The notes beneath the pieces are model-generated. The model was not told the DNA's origin. It saw nothing but the letters and a program-made list of their open reading frames with translations, and did no database searches. Made by a program: the position numbers and the translations under genes. Positions 1 through 9,012 of a stretch of DNA of 64,000 nucleotides are shown in pieces (within the stretch, counting starts at the first letter, position 1; each line of letters begins with the position of its first letter). The stretch is from Akkermansiaceae bacterium (GTDB taxonomy: Bacteria; Verrucomicrobiota; Verrucomicrobiia; Verrucomicrobiales; Akkermansiaceae): the NCBI GenBank assembly GCA_905182405.1, contig CAJJBQ010000001.1, forward strand, positions 310,001 to 374,000, given 5' to 3'.

Positions 1-2034
1 TCGATACAGCCGAAGGCTTCTTTCTTGGCTGCTGTAGGTTTTGCTGGAAGCTACTTCATCGTCCGAGCTCTCCTGGGTGGTCCGGTGGGGCTGGCCGTAT
101 CCGAGAGCTTTCTGGTGGTCATTTTTCTTGGGATTTACTTTGCGATCTCCCAGGCCGGTTCATCATTTCTCAAAGTCCTGCTCTTCGCAGTGCTGGGAAT
201 GAGCTTGGCGCAGATTGTGGCAGCGATAATTCAGTTGACCTCTGAGCAGCCCTTTTATGTTTTCTCAAATATTCAGAACAAGCTACCAGGCCTCTCGGGA
301 TTCTTCGGGCATTACAATCCGTTTGCAGCATTCTGTAATGTGAGTCTTCTTGTTCTCTTACCAGTTCCCTTTCTGGTGAACATGCGGGCGATTTGGAAAG
401 TTTGCCTTTTTGTGGTGATGGGACTTTTGGTGGCGGCGACTTGGTTCAGCGGATCCCGTGGTGGTTGGCTGGGCCTTACTGGTGGGGTGGGAGTTTCGCT
501 GTTCGCTTTTTGGTGGACGCTACATTCGAGCAAAAGCCCGCGGGCGTTCCTCGCCGGAATTATCGCGGTGGTGGGGTTGGTGATTGGACTCAGTACTAGC
601 TGGGCAGTCATTTCTTATAAAACTGCGGAACGAAAAGGCGAAGGGGCTTCAGCTGAATCAACCATAGTCACTGGGGGGGTGAGGTCATCTCTTCAAGGAA
701 TGGCCTTTGACAGTTTTTTGGAATCACCCGTAGTTGGTCATGGAGCGAGAGCCTTTTCCTACAAGGTCATTCAGGATTGGGACACGGAGCGTCTCTACAG
801 CTTCACTGGAGACCCTGAGTTCGTCCATAATGAGTATCTTGAGACTTTAAGCTCATATGGGTTTGTTGGGTTTATTTTGGTTCTACTCGGATTGGGATCC
901 CATGGCGTGAAGGGGGCGGTCGCGTTGGTAGATCGACCGCAAGGAGCTGAAGAAGCTCTCGAGCGGGCTTTTAAAGTGGGTGCTTACGGAGCGCTCGCGG
1001 CTCTTCTTCTTCAGTCCTATTTTAGTTTCTTAATGCACGTTCCGGCATTGATTGGATATTGTGCGGTGCTTGTCGCGATTCTGGCTCGAGGAGGCTCGAG
1101 AGAAAATCCCGGAAAATTGGGGAGTGGCTCGAGAGGAATTTGTTCATTACTCATCGCAGTGCTGACGATCTTCGCCGGGGCTCGCGCAGGGGTGGCAGAT
1201 TTTTGGGCTCGAAAAGCAAACAATTACGCCGAAGATCGGGGAAACATCAATGCTCAGTCGGCCACTATTTCAGCGCTTTGGAAGGCCGGTGAAGCCAGCA
1301 AAAGCCCTGAACACTACGAAATAGCGGGCCAAGCTGCGATGGCGTATGCGAATCAAGCGAAAGAGGTGGGAGATAGCGAATTTGTTGCCCAGTTTAATCA
1401 CGATGCAAAAGTGTCCTTCGAGCAGGCACTTGTTGTGAACCCTTATTCGCAGGTTGCCATTGCCAGTTTACCAAGGACCTTGGATTCTGAGGGAGATTAC
1501 AAAGGTTCCGAACCACTGCATCAATTGGCGGTTGAAAGACTTTCAACGAGGGAGCATCATCTTGGGGTTAATTACCACGCAGGACGAAGCTCCTTTTATA
1601 GAGCGCTCCAGCTCCTACGAAAAGGTAAGGAAAACGAAGCACGACGCTGCTTGCGCTTGGCAAGTGCAAGAATCAAGAATCACCAGCGTCTGGAGAAATG
1701 GCCGGGTCCGACAGGTGAACGCAAGGAGTTCGTTGAACAGGTGCTTCGCTGGGATGCCCTATTGGATGGAGAGAATCTCTACAGGGCGGGCCACCAAACA
1801 TGGATGAAGCGTGATCCAGAGCGTGGGCTGGCCTTGATGCTGGAAGCCAAAAAGAGGTATGACAAAGCCCAGCCGATTCTCCGGGGGCGTCAATCGATTT
1901 GGAATGTGCAAAGCGGATTGCTGCTTGAGCATATCGCGCAGATTAAAGCTGGGAGAATCGCCCCGGCAGAGATTTCTGGCGAAGAGGTAGAACGAATTGC
2001 GGCAGGACTTGAATCCGGCTCCTCAACCCGCTAA
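1..2034 (+). CDS. O-antigen ligase/polymerase-like membrane protein with C-terminal TPR region (5' partial)
   Basis: The reading frame is open from base 1 with no stop, so the true start lies upstream and 677 codons are visible. The first ~400 residues are strongly hydrophobic, with many membrane spans and a large extracytoplasmic stretch around residues 200-270, the layout of the Wzy/WaaL (O-antigen ligase) family. A GSRGGWLG segment between membrane spans fits the conserved Arg region of these enzymes. From about residue 400 the protein is soluble and alpha-helical, rich in Ala/Glu, and looks like TPR repeats; such a tail is common in related proteins from Planctomycetes and Verrucomicrobia. 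Expected role: joining or polymerising lipid-linked polysaccharide on the outer face of the inner membrane. Its target glycan cannot be told. It ends 28 bases before the next gene, prs. Confidence 0.75.
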   Translation, partial: SIQPKASFLAAVGFAGSYFIVRALLGGPVGLAVSESFLVVIFLGIYFAISQAGSSFLKVLLFAVLGMSLAQIVAAIIQLTSEQPFYVFSNIQNKLPGLSGFFGHYNPFAAFCNVSLLVLLPVPFLVNMRAIWKVCLFVVMGLLVAATWFSGSRGGWLGLTGGVGVSLFAFWWTLHSSKSPRAFLAGIIAVVGLVIGLSTSWAVISYKTAERKGEGASAESTIVTGGVRSSLQGMAFDSFLESPVVGHGARAFSYKVIQDWDTERLYSFTGDPEFVHNEYLETLSSYGFVGFILVLLGLGSHGVKGAVALVDRPQGAEEALERAFKVGAYGALAALLLQSYFSFLMHVPALIGYCAVLVAILARGGSRENPGKLGSGSRGICSLLIAVLTIFAGARAGVADFWARKANNYAEDRGNINAQSATISALWKAGEASKSPEHYEIAGQAAMAYANQAKEVGDSEFVAQFNHDAKVSFEQALVVNPYSQVAIASLPRTLDSEGDYKGSEPLHQLAVERLSTREHHLGVNYHAGRSSFYRALQLLRKGKENEARRCLRLASARIKNHQRLEKWPGPTGERKEFVEQVLRWDALLDGENLYRAGHQTWMKRDPERGLALMLEAKKRYDKAQPILRGRQSIWNVQSGLLLEHIAQIKAGRIAPAEISGEEVERIAAGLESGSSTR

Positions 2035-2062
2035 ACTCAATTCTATGAGAGCAGACTTCGGA

Positions 2063-3007
2063 ATGAAACTCTTCACCGGCACTTCCCATCCGCAGCTTGC
2101 GGAAGGGATTGCCTCCTGCCTCGGATCAAAACTTGCAGACGTCAATGTGACGGCTTTTCCAGACGGAGAAACATTCGTGAAAATTAACGAAAATATCCGA
2201 GGCGAAGATGTTTTTATTATCCAGCCAACGTGCCCGCCGACCAACCATAATCTCATGGAGTTGATGATCATGGTGGATGCGGCGAAGCGCTCGAGTGCGG
2301 GCCGGATCAATGCGGTCATTCCATTCTTCGGATATGCGCGGCAGGATCGTAAGGATCAGCCTCGAGTCCCCATCACGGCGAAACTGGTTGCGGATCTTCT
2401 TTCGGCTGCTGGGGTGGAGCGGGTGGTGACGATGGATCTTCACGCGGCTCAGATTCAGGGGTTTTTCAATATTCCGGTCGATCACCTCTATGCGAAGCCG
2501 GTGATCTTGCGCGCTCTTACCGAGCATTTCGGAGAGGATTGTGACAACCTGACGGTGGTTTCACCTGATGTAGGCGGGGTTAAAATGGCCCGTGCTTATT
2601 CTGATGCGCTGGGCGCTAGTCTTGCGATTGTGGCGAAGCACCGGGTCAGTGCGACCGAGGTGGAGGCGATGCAGTTGATTGGTGATGTGGAAGGGCGTGA
2701 TGTCGTGCTTATTGATGACATGACCGAAACTGCAGGGACCTTGTGCGCTGCGGCGGATATCCTGAAGGAGAATGGAGCGAAGCGAATTTTCGCGGCCGTT
2801 TCGCACGCGGTAATTGGTGATTTGGGGCATCAGCGAATCAATGACTCTGTGATCGAGACGGTCATTACGACGGACTCGACTCCGGTGGTCGCGACAAAAA
2901 AAGTGAACCCAATCTCGATTGCGCCGCTTCTGGCTGAGGCGATCCACCGGATTCACATCGGAAAATCGGTGACTTCTCTCTTTGACATCGACGGTCCCTC
3001 CGTGTAA
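2063..3007 (+). CDS. prs: Ribose-phosphate pyrophosphokinase
   Basis: Makes PRPP from ribose 5-phosphate and ATP, the precursor for nucleotides, His and Trp. The 314-residue product matches the usual family length. It begins MKLFTGTSHPQLA, has the flexible-loop GYARQDRK motif near residue 95, DLHAAQIQGFF near residue 127 and the PRPP-binding VVLIDDMTETAGTL near residue 215. A start at 2045 would add six residues; 2063 was chosen because it gives the canonical MKLFTG N-terminus. The gene overlaps nothing and is followed by rplY after 51 bases. The prs-rplY-pth order is common across bacteria, so this is a conserved housekeeping operon. Confidence 0.96.
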   Translation: MKLFTGTSHPQLAEGIASCLGSKLADVNVTAFPDGETFVKINENIRGEDVFIIQPTCPPTNHNLMELMIMVDAAKRSSAGRINAVIPFFGYARQDRKDQPRVPITAKLVADLLSAAGVERVVTMDLHAAQIQGFFNIPVDHLYAKPVILRALTEHFGEDCDNLTVVSPDVGGVKMARAYSDALGASLAIVAKHRVSATEVEAMQLIGDVEGRDVVLIDDMTETAGTLCAAADILKENGAKRIFAAVSHAVIGDLGHQRINDSVIETVITTDSTPVVATKKVNPISIAPLLAEAIHRIHIGKSVTSLFDIDGPSV

Positions 3008-3058
3008 TCAACCGCCCGGCGCGACAGCTTTCGCGCGATTATTCACCCTTTTACTACC

Positions 3059-3697
3059 ATGTCGACGACTCAAACTCTCGAAGCTACCACACGTCAGCGC
3101 ACCGGCTCCGGCGTGCTCAAGCAAATGCGCCGCGAAGGCTACCTTCCTTCTGTAATCTATGGAAAGGGATCCGAGAACGTCAACATTAAGGTCCACACCA
3201 AGACCCTCACTGATATGCTGGCACAAAGCGCTTCGACGAATATTATCGTGGATCTCGAAGTTGAAGGCTCGGGAACGCAGAGCGCATTTATTCAGTCGAC
3301 TCAGAAGGATCCTCTTACTGGGCATCTTCTCCACGCCGATTTCCTTGCAGTGGATGATTCGACCGTGATTCACGCCAGCCTTCCTGTAGTTTTGAATGGT
3401 GAGCCAACCGGAGTGAAGAACGGTGGAATTTTGGAGCAGATGATCCACACCCTGGATATCGCCTGTTCGCCAAAGAATCTTCCGGAAATTCTCGAAGCAA
3501 ATGTTGAAGCGATCGAGATCGGGGAGTCCCTCACGGTGAGTGACCTCGAGTTCCCTGAAGGGGTGACTCCTGCTCTTGCCGGTGATGTCCTCGTGGCCAT
3601 CGTTAACGAATCCCGCGCGACCTTGTCTGAGGGAGAAGATGAGGACGGTGAAGCTGCTGCCGAAGCCGCTCCTGTGGAAGAGGCTGCTGCGGAGTAA
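3059..3697 (+). CDS. rplY: 50S ribosomal protein L25, long (Ctc/TL5) form
   Basis: Binds 5S rRNA in the large subunit. The 212-residue protein is the long form: an N-terminal L25 beta-barrel (about residues 1-92, including GVLKQMRREGYLPSVIYGKG) and a C-terminal TL5-type beta domain (about 100-185), followed by an acidic, Ala/Glu-rich tail. The ATG start gives the typical N-terminus. A strong hairpin terminator follows directly, so transcription of the prs-rplY unit probably ends here and pth is read from a new or read-through promoter. Confidence 0.95.
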   Translation: MSTTQTLEATTRQRTGSGVLKQMRREGYLPSVIYGKGSENVNIKVHTKTLTDMLAQSASTNIIVDLEVEGSGTQSAFIQSTQKDPLTGHLLHADFLAVDDSTVIHASLPVVLNGEPTGVKNGGILEQMIHTLDIACSPKNLPEILEANVEAIEIGESLTVSDLEFPEGVTPALAGDVLVAIVNESRATLSEGEDEDGEAAAEAAPVEEAAAE

Positions 3698-3716
3698 GCT
3701 CTGACGAAATTCTTTC

Positions 3717-3755
3717 AAAACGTCCGTCACTTTAGGTGGCGGGCGTTTTTTATTT
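3717..3755 (+). terminator. Intrinsic terminator after rplY
   Basis: A 14-bp stem pairs bases 3717-3730 with 3736-3749 (two G-T wobbles) around a 5-base loop, and runs into a T-rich tract (TTTTTTATTT). It lies between the rplY stop and the chosen pth start at 3790. Confidence 0.85.
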
Positions 3756-3789
3756 CCGCGGGCCCTTTCTAGGCGCAGTCTCCAACCGA

Positions 3790-4437
3790 ATGTCTCAGCT
3801 CAAAGCGATTGTCGGACTCGGAAACCCCGGGGATCAGTATGTGCGCACCCGTCACAACGTCGGATTCAGTGTTTTAGATCTCGTGGCGAAGCGTGAGGGG
3901 GCGCAGTTTCAGGTGGATGGCAAGTGGGAGGCCAAGACCTGTAAAATCGGTGGCGTGACTTACCTGCAGCCACAGACCTATATGAATGAAAGTGGCCGTT
4001 CGATTGGGAGCATTTCCCGATTCTACCGCTGGGCCCCAGAAGAGATATTGGTGGTTTTTGATGATGTCTCGCTTCCCCTGGGGGATCTACGCTTCCGCAT
4101 GAACGGTGGGCACGGTGGCCACAATGGTGTAAAATCTCTCCTCGCTCACCTTCCCAATGATGCTTTTCCGCGGTTCAAGTTCGGCATCGGAGCGTCGTCA
4201 GGTGAGCAACTTGTGGGGCATGTTTTGGGAACCTTTGCAATGGACGAGAAGGAACTCTTAGAAAACACACTTGCAACAGCTGCCGATGCTGTCCAACTTG
4301 CAGTTTCAGCAAGTGTAGAAGCAGCTGCTAATCAGTTTAACGTCAAAAGTAAGACTCAAAAAACCAATCCCGAACACCAAGAGGAAGATGAATCGCAAAT
4401 ACGAGGGGACGATTGTCCTAAACACACAGGGGAGTGA
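3790..4437 (+). CDS. pth: Peptidyl-tRNA hydrolase
   Basis: Frees tRNA from dropped-off peptidyl-tRNA. The 215-residue protein has the family pattern: IVGLGNPG at residues 7-14 with Asn12, the catalytic His22 in TRHNVGF, the TYMNESG motif with Asn near residue 66, and a DDVSLPLG loop with the catalytic Asp, then GGHGGHNG. An in-frame start at 3736 would fall inside the preceding terminator, so 3790 (MSQLKAIVGLGNPG) was chosen. The last 50 bases overlap the start of rpsF in another frame, which suggests coupled translation. Confidence 0.95.
   Translation: MSQLKAIVGLGNPGDQYVRTRHNVGFSVLDLVAKREGAQFQVDGKWEAKTCKIGGVTYLQPQTYMNESGRSIGSISRFYRWAPEEILVVFDDVSLPLGDLRFRMNGGHGGHNGVKSLLAHLPNDAFPRFKFGIGASSGEQLVGHVLGTFAMDEKELLENTLATAADAVQLAVSASVEAAANQFNVKSKTQKTNPEHQEEDESQIRGDDCPKHTGE
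4380..4387 (+). promoter_or_regulatory. Ribosome binding site of rpsF, inside pth
   Basis: A purine-rich AGAGGAAG stretch lies immediately before the rpsF ATG and within the pth reading frame. Most starts in this window lack a clear Shine-Dalgarno sequence, so this one stands out and supports the start at 4388. Confidence 0.55.
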
Positions 4438-4678
4438 AACCAGCATTGATGATCTTGTGAGCGCCGTCGCTCGCGAGATGGAAGAAGAAGGTGCCAAGCT
4501 CGACGAGGTCAAGCAGGTCGGCCGGAAGAAATTCGCTTACACCAACTCCCGCAAGGCCGATGGAGGACATTACGTCAATTACCTCTTCGAAGCCGCGCCA
4601 GACACGATCGATAAGATCAACGACCGCTTGAAGCTGAACACCACCGTTCATCTCCAGCACTACCGCCGACTCGGCTAA
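4388..4678 (+). CDS. rpsF: 30S ribosomal protein S6
   Basis: A 96-residue protein of the small subunit that pairs with S18 on 16S rRNA. It starts MNRKYEGTIVLNTQ, the usual beta-1 strand of S6, and ends in HLQHYRRLG. The length is normal. The start overlaps pth by 50 bases, and ssb follows after 18 bases. In many bacteria the order is rpsF-ssb-rpsR-rplI; here rpsR and rplI do not follow, so S18 and L9 must be encoded outside this window. Confidence 0.95.
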   Translation: MNRKYEGTIVLNTQGSETSIDDLVSAVAREMEEEGAKLDEVKQVGRKKFAYTNSRKADGGHYVNYLFEAAPDTIDKINDRLKLNTTVHLQHYRRLG

Positions 4679-4696
4679 ATTTTACCATTTCCAGCT

Positions 4697-5206
4697 ATGG
4701 CCAGTGTCAATAGAGTCATCCTGATCGGAAACCTGACCCGGGACCCGGAAGTGCGCTACACGCCCAAGGGAACAGCAGTTTCAGACATCGCCATGGCCGT
4801 GAATCGCGTGCGGACCGGAGACGACGGAAACCGCATCGAAGAAGTCACCTTTGTTGATGTGACCCTCTGGGGTCGCCAAGCCGAAGTGGCCGGTCAATAT
4901 CTTGCCAAGGGCCGCTCGGTATACATCGAGGGCCGTCTCCAGCTTGATACCTGGGACGACAAGGCCACTGGTCAAAAGCGGAGTCGCCTCCGTGTCGTCG
5001 GCGAGAACATGCAATTTCTTGGCGGAGGCCAAGGAGGTGGAGGTAACCAAGGCGGTGGAGGTAACCAAGGCGGTGGGGGAACTCCTCCGAAGCAGAGCGA
5101 CCCTCCACAGCAGCAGAGTAGTAGTGCTCCACAGCAACAGCCTCCCGCTCAGGGCGGTGCGCCGGCTTCGGGGAACTTCGACGACGAGGATGATATCCCG
5201 TTTTAA
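4697..5206 (+). CDS. ssb: Single-stranded DNA-binding protein
   Basis: The 169-residue protein has the OB fold in residues 1-110 (MASVNRVILIGNLTRDPEVR, FVDVTLWGRQAE, YIEGRLQLDTW), a flexible Gly/Gln/Pro linker, and the acidic tip DDEDDIPF that docks partner proteins such as RecO, PriA and exonuclease I. The linker contains a short in-frame direct repeat (GGGGNQ units, bases 5035-5082). It closes the plus-strand housekeeping operon and is followed by a hairpin terminator. Confidence 0.95.
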   Translation: MASVNRVILIGNLTRDPEVRYTPKGTAVSDIAMAVNRVRTGDDGNRIEEVTFVDVTLWGRQAEVAGQYLAKGRSVYIEGRLQLDTWDDKATGQKRSRLRVVGENMQFLGGGQGGGGNQGGGGNQGGGGTPPKQSDPPQQQSSSAPQQQPPAQGGAPASGNFDDEDDIPF

Positions 5207-5274
5207 AATCGAGATTCTTGTCTGAGCATGGCACGAAAAAAGCCCGTCGAAGCGAGCTTGTTTAGATTTTTCAT

Positions 5275-5310
5275 AAGGGCTGGTCTGGAAAGACCAGCCC
5301 TTATTCTTTA
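5275..5310. terminator. Hairpin terminator between ssb and the convergent methyltransferase gene
   Basis: A perfect 12-bp stem (5275-5286 with 5291-5302) closes on a GGAA tetraloop and is followed by ATTCTTT. It sits between convergent genes (ssb plus, methyltransferase minus) and could serve both directions. Confidence 0.8.
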
Positions 5311-5352
5311 TCAGATATTAGAGGAACCTTGGAGGAGTTGATGGAGAGAGAA

Positions 5353-5943
5353 TTAGCGCTCCCACCATTGAGCGCGGATAAATCCGCCCCATTGGACTTC
5401 CTCCTGACGGAGGGTCCAGCCTTGGGTGGTGAGAATATCACGCGTGGGAGGAAGGCGTCGGGTTTTGAGGCCCGTGGTCAGATTGAAAAAGCGATACATG
5501 ATCCAGACTAGGAGGCGGGCGAGGGTCCTTTCGATTCTGCCGTGGATCTCATCGGGAAAGAAGTCGCCGACGATGAGCACTGGAGACTCTGGAAGTTGAT
5601 CGAGGAATGCTACGGCTTCTTCCGGGGAGAAAAGATCAAGGACAAAGTTTAGCACGGTGGCATCGCATGGGGCGGCGGATTTTGAGGTGACGAATTCTAA
5701 GTTTGGATTTCTGAGGAGCGCCTCTCGCCTCATGGCCTTAGCGGGTTCGATGACTTGGAGTTGGGTCTTGGGCTCGGCGTTGAGGAGGGCCTCTGAGAAG
5801 CGTCCGTCGCCCTCGCCGACGCTTAGGACGCGTTTCGGCAGTGCCTTGACGAAGGCGGTGCGGCAGTGCTGGAGGGCATCGCGGTAGAGCAGTCTCTCGC
5901 AAGACGCGTAAGCGTGGGCGATGAGCCAGTAGTCCGATTTCAT
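5353..5943 (-). CDS. Class I SAM-dependent methyltransferase-like protein
   Basis: A 196-residue protein with [11 protein letters not shown] near residue 40, a form of the SAM-binding motif I, then an acidic residue at the end of strand 2 (QVIEPA) and a hydrophobic strand 4 ([12 protein letters not shown]). The C-terminal part has aromatic and hydrophobic stretches ([13 protein letters not shown]) resembling small-molecule methyltransferases of the UbiE type. The substrate is unknown. It overlaps the upstream VF530 gene by four bases, so the two are co-transcribed. Confidence 0.65.
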   Translation of the reverse strand: MKSDYWLIAHAYASCERLLYRDALQHCRTAFVKALPKRVLSVGEGDGRFSEALLNAEPKTQLQVIEPAKAMRREALLRNPNLEFVTSKSAAPCDATVLNFVLDLFSPEEAVAFLDQLPESPVLIVGDFFPDEIHGRIERTLARLLVWIMYRFFNLTTGLKTRRLPPTRDILTTQGWTLRQEEVQWGGFIRAQWWER

Positions 5944-6146
5944 GGTGCGAAGGTTTGGAGCCAGAGCTGCTCGACTTTGTCCCGGGCCCAGTTTGTTCTG
6001 CGGAGAAATTTGAGGGTGGATTTGATGGAGGGGTCGTTTGCAAAGCAGCGGATGCGGATGCGGTCTGCGAGTTCGTCCCAGCCATATTCCTCGACGAGGG
6101 AGGTGATAATTTCCTCAAGTTTTACTCCGTGAAGTGGGTCGGCCAT
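5940..6146 (-). CDS. VF530 family (DUF2132) small DNA-binding-like protein
   Basis: The 68-residue protein carries the family signature [11 protein letters not shown] near the N-terminus and [23 protein letters not shown] in the second half. VF530 proteins are small helical proteins proposed to bind DNA, with no settled function. Length and sequence match the family closely. It overlaps the methyltransferase gene by four bases and lies upstream of it, forming a two-gene minus-strand unit. Confidence 0.85.
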   Translation of the reverse strand: MADPLHGVKLEEIITSLVEEYGWDELADRIRIRCFANDPSIKSTLKFLRRTNWARDKVEQLWLQTFAP

Positions 6147-6159
6147 GTGGGGTGACCTT

Positions 6160-6935
6160 ACTTCATCTTCTTGAGAAATGCCATGATATCAGTGGGCACT
6201 GCGTGGAAGGATTTGATGAGTGAAGGAGCGGTGTTGATCCCACCCGAGGTCGCTTGGCGGCATTTGCCGAGCAGGGAAAAGATCAGGAGGAACCGTTCGG
6301 GAAAATGCTCTCGTCGAATAGCCTACTGGTGCAAATGGTGGTGGGCGATGGTGCCAAGGACGGGAACTATGGCGCAGCGATACTGATTTACCGGAAGATC
6401 TGGCAAGCGAGCGAAAAGGCTGCGGAAGGTTCTTTGTGGCGTCTGGTGCTCGCGATCAGTCTGAAACATGTGACTCCACTCAAGCAGCGCAATGCGGTGG
6501 CCAAACGGATTCGCCAGAGTTCGTTGATCTAGTGAAGTGTTACCATCATTTTGAAAAATCTCTCGGCTTCTGGTATGGCCTCTCTTTCTATACGCAAAAA
6601 GGTGTGATCGAAAAGGCGCGGGCACCGGCGGCGGCCATCAGCCCTTTGAAAATACCTTGAGGCACCCACTTCAGGGAACTACGAACTGAGCGCCCGGGTC
6701 GCCACTTCGAGTTGGAAACTGAGCGTTTTTATGGAGGCCAATGACCGCAAAAAGAAGATCGCGATTGAGCTGCCACACACGGTGGGATTATGTGGTAAGA
6801 CCACGCCCGTCGTGATCGAGCTGGCCGAAGGAAAAAATTCTCCGCTTCTCGAAGGAAGGCGATGTCAAAGGGATTACAATCAAAGACTTCACCTTGGTTC
6901 CCAACTCGCGGCGGGTTACAAGGCGGTGAAATAAT
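6160..6935 (+). pseudogene. Decayed secreted-protein gene with a C-terminal CBM-like domain
   Basis: Coding-like segments lie in different frames of one strand. The first (about 6254-6532) reads LLVQMVVGDGAKDGNYGAA and then ISLKHVTPLKQRN, resembling a helical domain of large secreted verrucomicrobial and planctomycete proteins. It continues in another frame with DLVKCYHHFEKS. A later segment (about 6690-6935) reads IELPHTVGLCGKTTPVVIEL, then after a frameshift near 6838 KGITIKDFTLVP, like a C-terminal beta domain often found on glycan-related proteins. At least three frame breaks and missing pieces make this a dead gene. The exact parent family was not recognised. Confidence 0.6.
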
Positions 6936-6941
6936 GGAAGG

Positions 6942-7982
6942 TTAAATCTCGGCCTTTTCCTTTTTGAGGCGGAGCTGGCCGCAGGCGGCGTCGATGTCGT
7001 GGCCTTTTTCGAGGCGGAGGGTAGCGGAGACGTTGGCGTTGGTGAGGACGCTTTTGAAGCGGAGACAGTCCTCATCCGAGGGGCGGGACCACTGGAGGCC
7101 CTCGACGGTGTTGTAGGGAATGAGGTTGACCTTGGCGCGGATGGAGGCGGCGCGCTTGGCGAGAGTTTGGGCGTGCTCGGGGTCGGCGTTGACACCATCG
7201 ATGAGGATGTATTCGAGGGTGATTTTTTGGTTCTTCTTTGAGTTCCAGAGGCGCAGGGAATCGAAGAGTTCATCGAGGGGATACTTTTTGTTCACCGGCA
7301 TGATCTTTTCGCGGGTCTCGTCGTCGGAGCCGTGGAGGGAGATGGCGAGGCGGATTTGCTGGGGAAGCTCGGCCAGTTTCCTAATCTGCGGAACGAGACC
7401 GGAGGTCGAGACTGTAATGCGACGGGCGCCTATGTTGAGACCCCAGTCGGAGGTGATCATGTCGAGAGCCAGGCAAAGGTTGGTGAAGTTGGCGAGGGGT
7501 TCGCCCATGCCCATGAAGACGAGGTTGTTGACCTTTTCGCCAGAGAGTTCTTCGGCGAGGATGACCTGGGAGACGATTTCGGCGGCGGTGAGGTTACGGG
7601 TGAAGCCATCGAGCCCGGAGGCGCAGAATTTACAAGCATAGGCGCAGCCGACCTGGGAAGATACGCAGAGAGTGTGGCGATCGGATGTTTCGCCATAGAG
7701 GGCGGGCGAGGCAGGGATGAGAACGGTCTCGATGTAGCGCTTGTCGGGGAGTTCGAGGAGGAACTTACGGGTGGTGTCAGCCGAGCCCTTGGTAAGGGTA
7801 TGAGTGAGGGGGCGGAGGGGGTATTTTTCGGCGAGAGCAGCGCGGAGGGCGGGGGGGAGGTTGCTCATTTCTTCCCAGGAGCGGGCGCGCTTTTTGTAGA
7901 TCCAATCGAGGATCTGGGTGGTGCGGTATACGGGCTGGTCTTGCTCTTCTAGGAGTTCCGCGAGTTGGGTGCGTGTGAGCAT
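6942..7982 (-). CDS. rlmN: 23S rRNA (adenine-2503-C2)-methyltransferase, radical SAM
   Basis: Methylates A2503 of 23S rRNA and A37 of some tRNAs. The 346-residue protein has the radical-SAM cluster Cys113, Cys117 and Cys120 in GCAYACKFC, the SAM-binding GMGEPLANF, and the C-terminal catalytic Cys in DIDAACGQL. The frame is open upstream to 8075, but the extra 31 residues are a proline-rich non-conserved stretch, so the Met at 7982 (MLTRTQLAELL) was chosen. It appears to be transcribed alone. Confidence 0.95.
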   Translation of the reverse strand: MLTRTQLAELLEEQDQPVYRTTQILDWIYKKRARSWEEMSNLPPALRAALAEKYPLRPLTHTLTKGSADTTRKFLLELPDKRYIETVLIPASPALYGETSDRHTLCVSSQVGCAYACKFCASGLDGFTRNLTAAEIVSQVILAEELSGEKVNNLVFMGMGEPLANFTNLCLALDMITSDWGLNIGARRITVSTSGLVPQIRKLAELPQQIRLAISLHGSDDETREKIMPVNKKYPLDELFDSLRLWNSKKNQKITLEYILIDGVNADPEHAQTLAKRAASIRAKVNLIPYNTVEGLQWSRPSDEDCLRFKSVLTNANVSATLRLEKGHDIDAACGQLRLKKEKAEI

Positions 7983-8073
7983 GTGGGCGGACTTTAGCGG
8001 AGGCGGAGGGGAAAGCCAATGGTGAAGGGGAAGCTCGTGGATGGGGTGAAGTTGGGATAATTCGCCGATAATC

Positions 8074-8416
8074 ATGGCGAGTACTGACTGGCTGAGATCT
8101 CGCTACACTGCGAATGAACGCTTTTTGACGCTGGTGGCGATCATGACGTATGAGGTTTGCTCGATACGGGTTAGTGCGACGGCGGCTGAGAGCGTGATCG
8201 ATATAGACGAGGTTGAGAGGAAGCATCGCAGTTATGTGGTGTGCGATGACAAGGGTGGCCGGATCGGGCTGGTGGCAGTAACCGCTGACAGCGAGCTTTG
8301 TAAAGCGGAACCGTGATTTCTCGGTGTTTACAGAGACGTCGATTATGGAGTCGGCCAAGAAAATGATCGATGCGGATGTTCGTCAGGTGCCAGTGGTGAG
8401 GACGGCGGTTGAGTAG
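8074..8416 (+). pseudogene. Remnant of a tandem CBS-domain protein
   Basis: The first segment (8074 to about 8275) reads AIMTYEVCSIRVSATAAESV and then YVVCDDKGGRIGLV, a normal CBS motif with its terminal strand. The frame then breaks. In another frame, bases about 8314-8416 read TSIMESAKKMIDADVRQVPV and VVRTAVE before a stop, matching the second CBS domain but missing about 20 residues between IMES and the last helix. The parent was probably a stand-alone two-CBS protein of about 140 residues that bound adenine nucleotides. A frameshift plus internal deletion make it non-functional. Confidence 0.65.
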
Positions 8417-8542
8417 AAAAAATGGCCATCACGGCGACCACTTCTGAGAGTCCGGGGATGGAGTGGATGAACGCGGCAACGACTTTGCGAAAATTGTTAA
8501 GGTATTAGAGGAGAGCTTTTTGAGGTTACTTTTTTCCGATGG

Positions 8543-8959
8543 ATGAGGCAGGGTTTGGGTATGGGTGACCATGGAAATGGGAATAGTCTGCCAAAGGTTT
8601 TGGTAAGGCGGGAGCTGGCACAGGCGCTATTTGGACCGATGAAGGAGCAGCTTTGGTCAAGGGGTGGCCCGGTCGTAAGAGAAGATCGAGTTCCTTATGG
8701 TTCCGAGCGTCAGCGGGAATTACGAACACCTGATGAGGTCTTTGCGGAGGCGGCCTGCGAGGTGGAGAGGATCATTTGCGGGCACGCGATTGCAGGTTGG
8801 CGGGTGGACGACAAGGCTCAGAAGAGGATGCGCCATGATATCGATGATTACCTTTTTGCCCTGCAGCGTGAGGCGGAGGTCGATCTTTCACTTTCGCAGG
8901 TTGATGACTTTATTGATCAGGCAATTTTGATCACGAAGGGGTGTCTCGAAGATTGCTAG
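8543..8959 (+). pseudogene. Possible C-terminal remnant of a type I restriction HsdR subunit
   Basis: An open frame of 138 residues with no signal peptide. Its second half (residues ~68-135) reads ERIICGHAIAGWRVDDKAQK, then MRHDIDDYLFALQRE and a final acidic helix. This resembles the extreme C-terminal helical domain of type I restriction R subunits (a W, spaced Q..M...IDDYLF, and a closing IDQ helix). The N-terminal ~60 residues look unrelated and may be out of frame. No helicase or endonuclease domain and no hsdM or hsdS is nearby. It may instead be a small gene of unknown function. Confidence 0.4.
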
Positions 8960-9012
8960 TTTAGCGGCGGAGACTTTTTGAGGAATTGTCGGGACGAAAC
9001 GCCCCAGCTCCT

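Noticed and set aside
7332..7952. Plus-strand open frame antisense to rlmN
   Set aside because: Low-complexity Gly/Glu-rich product on the opposite strand of a clear rlmN gene.
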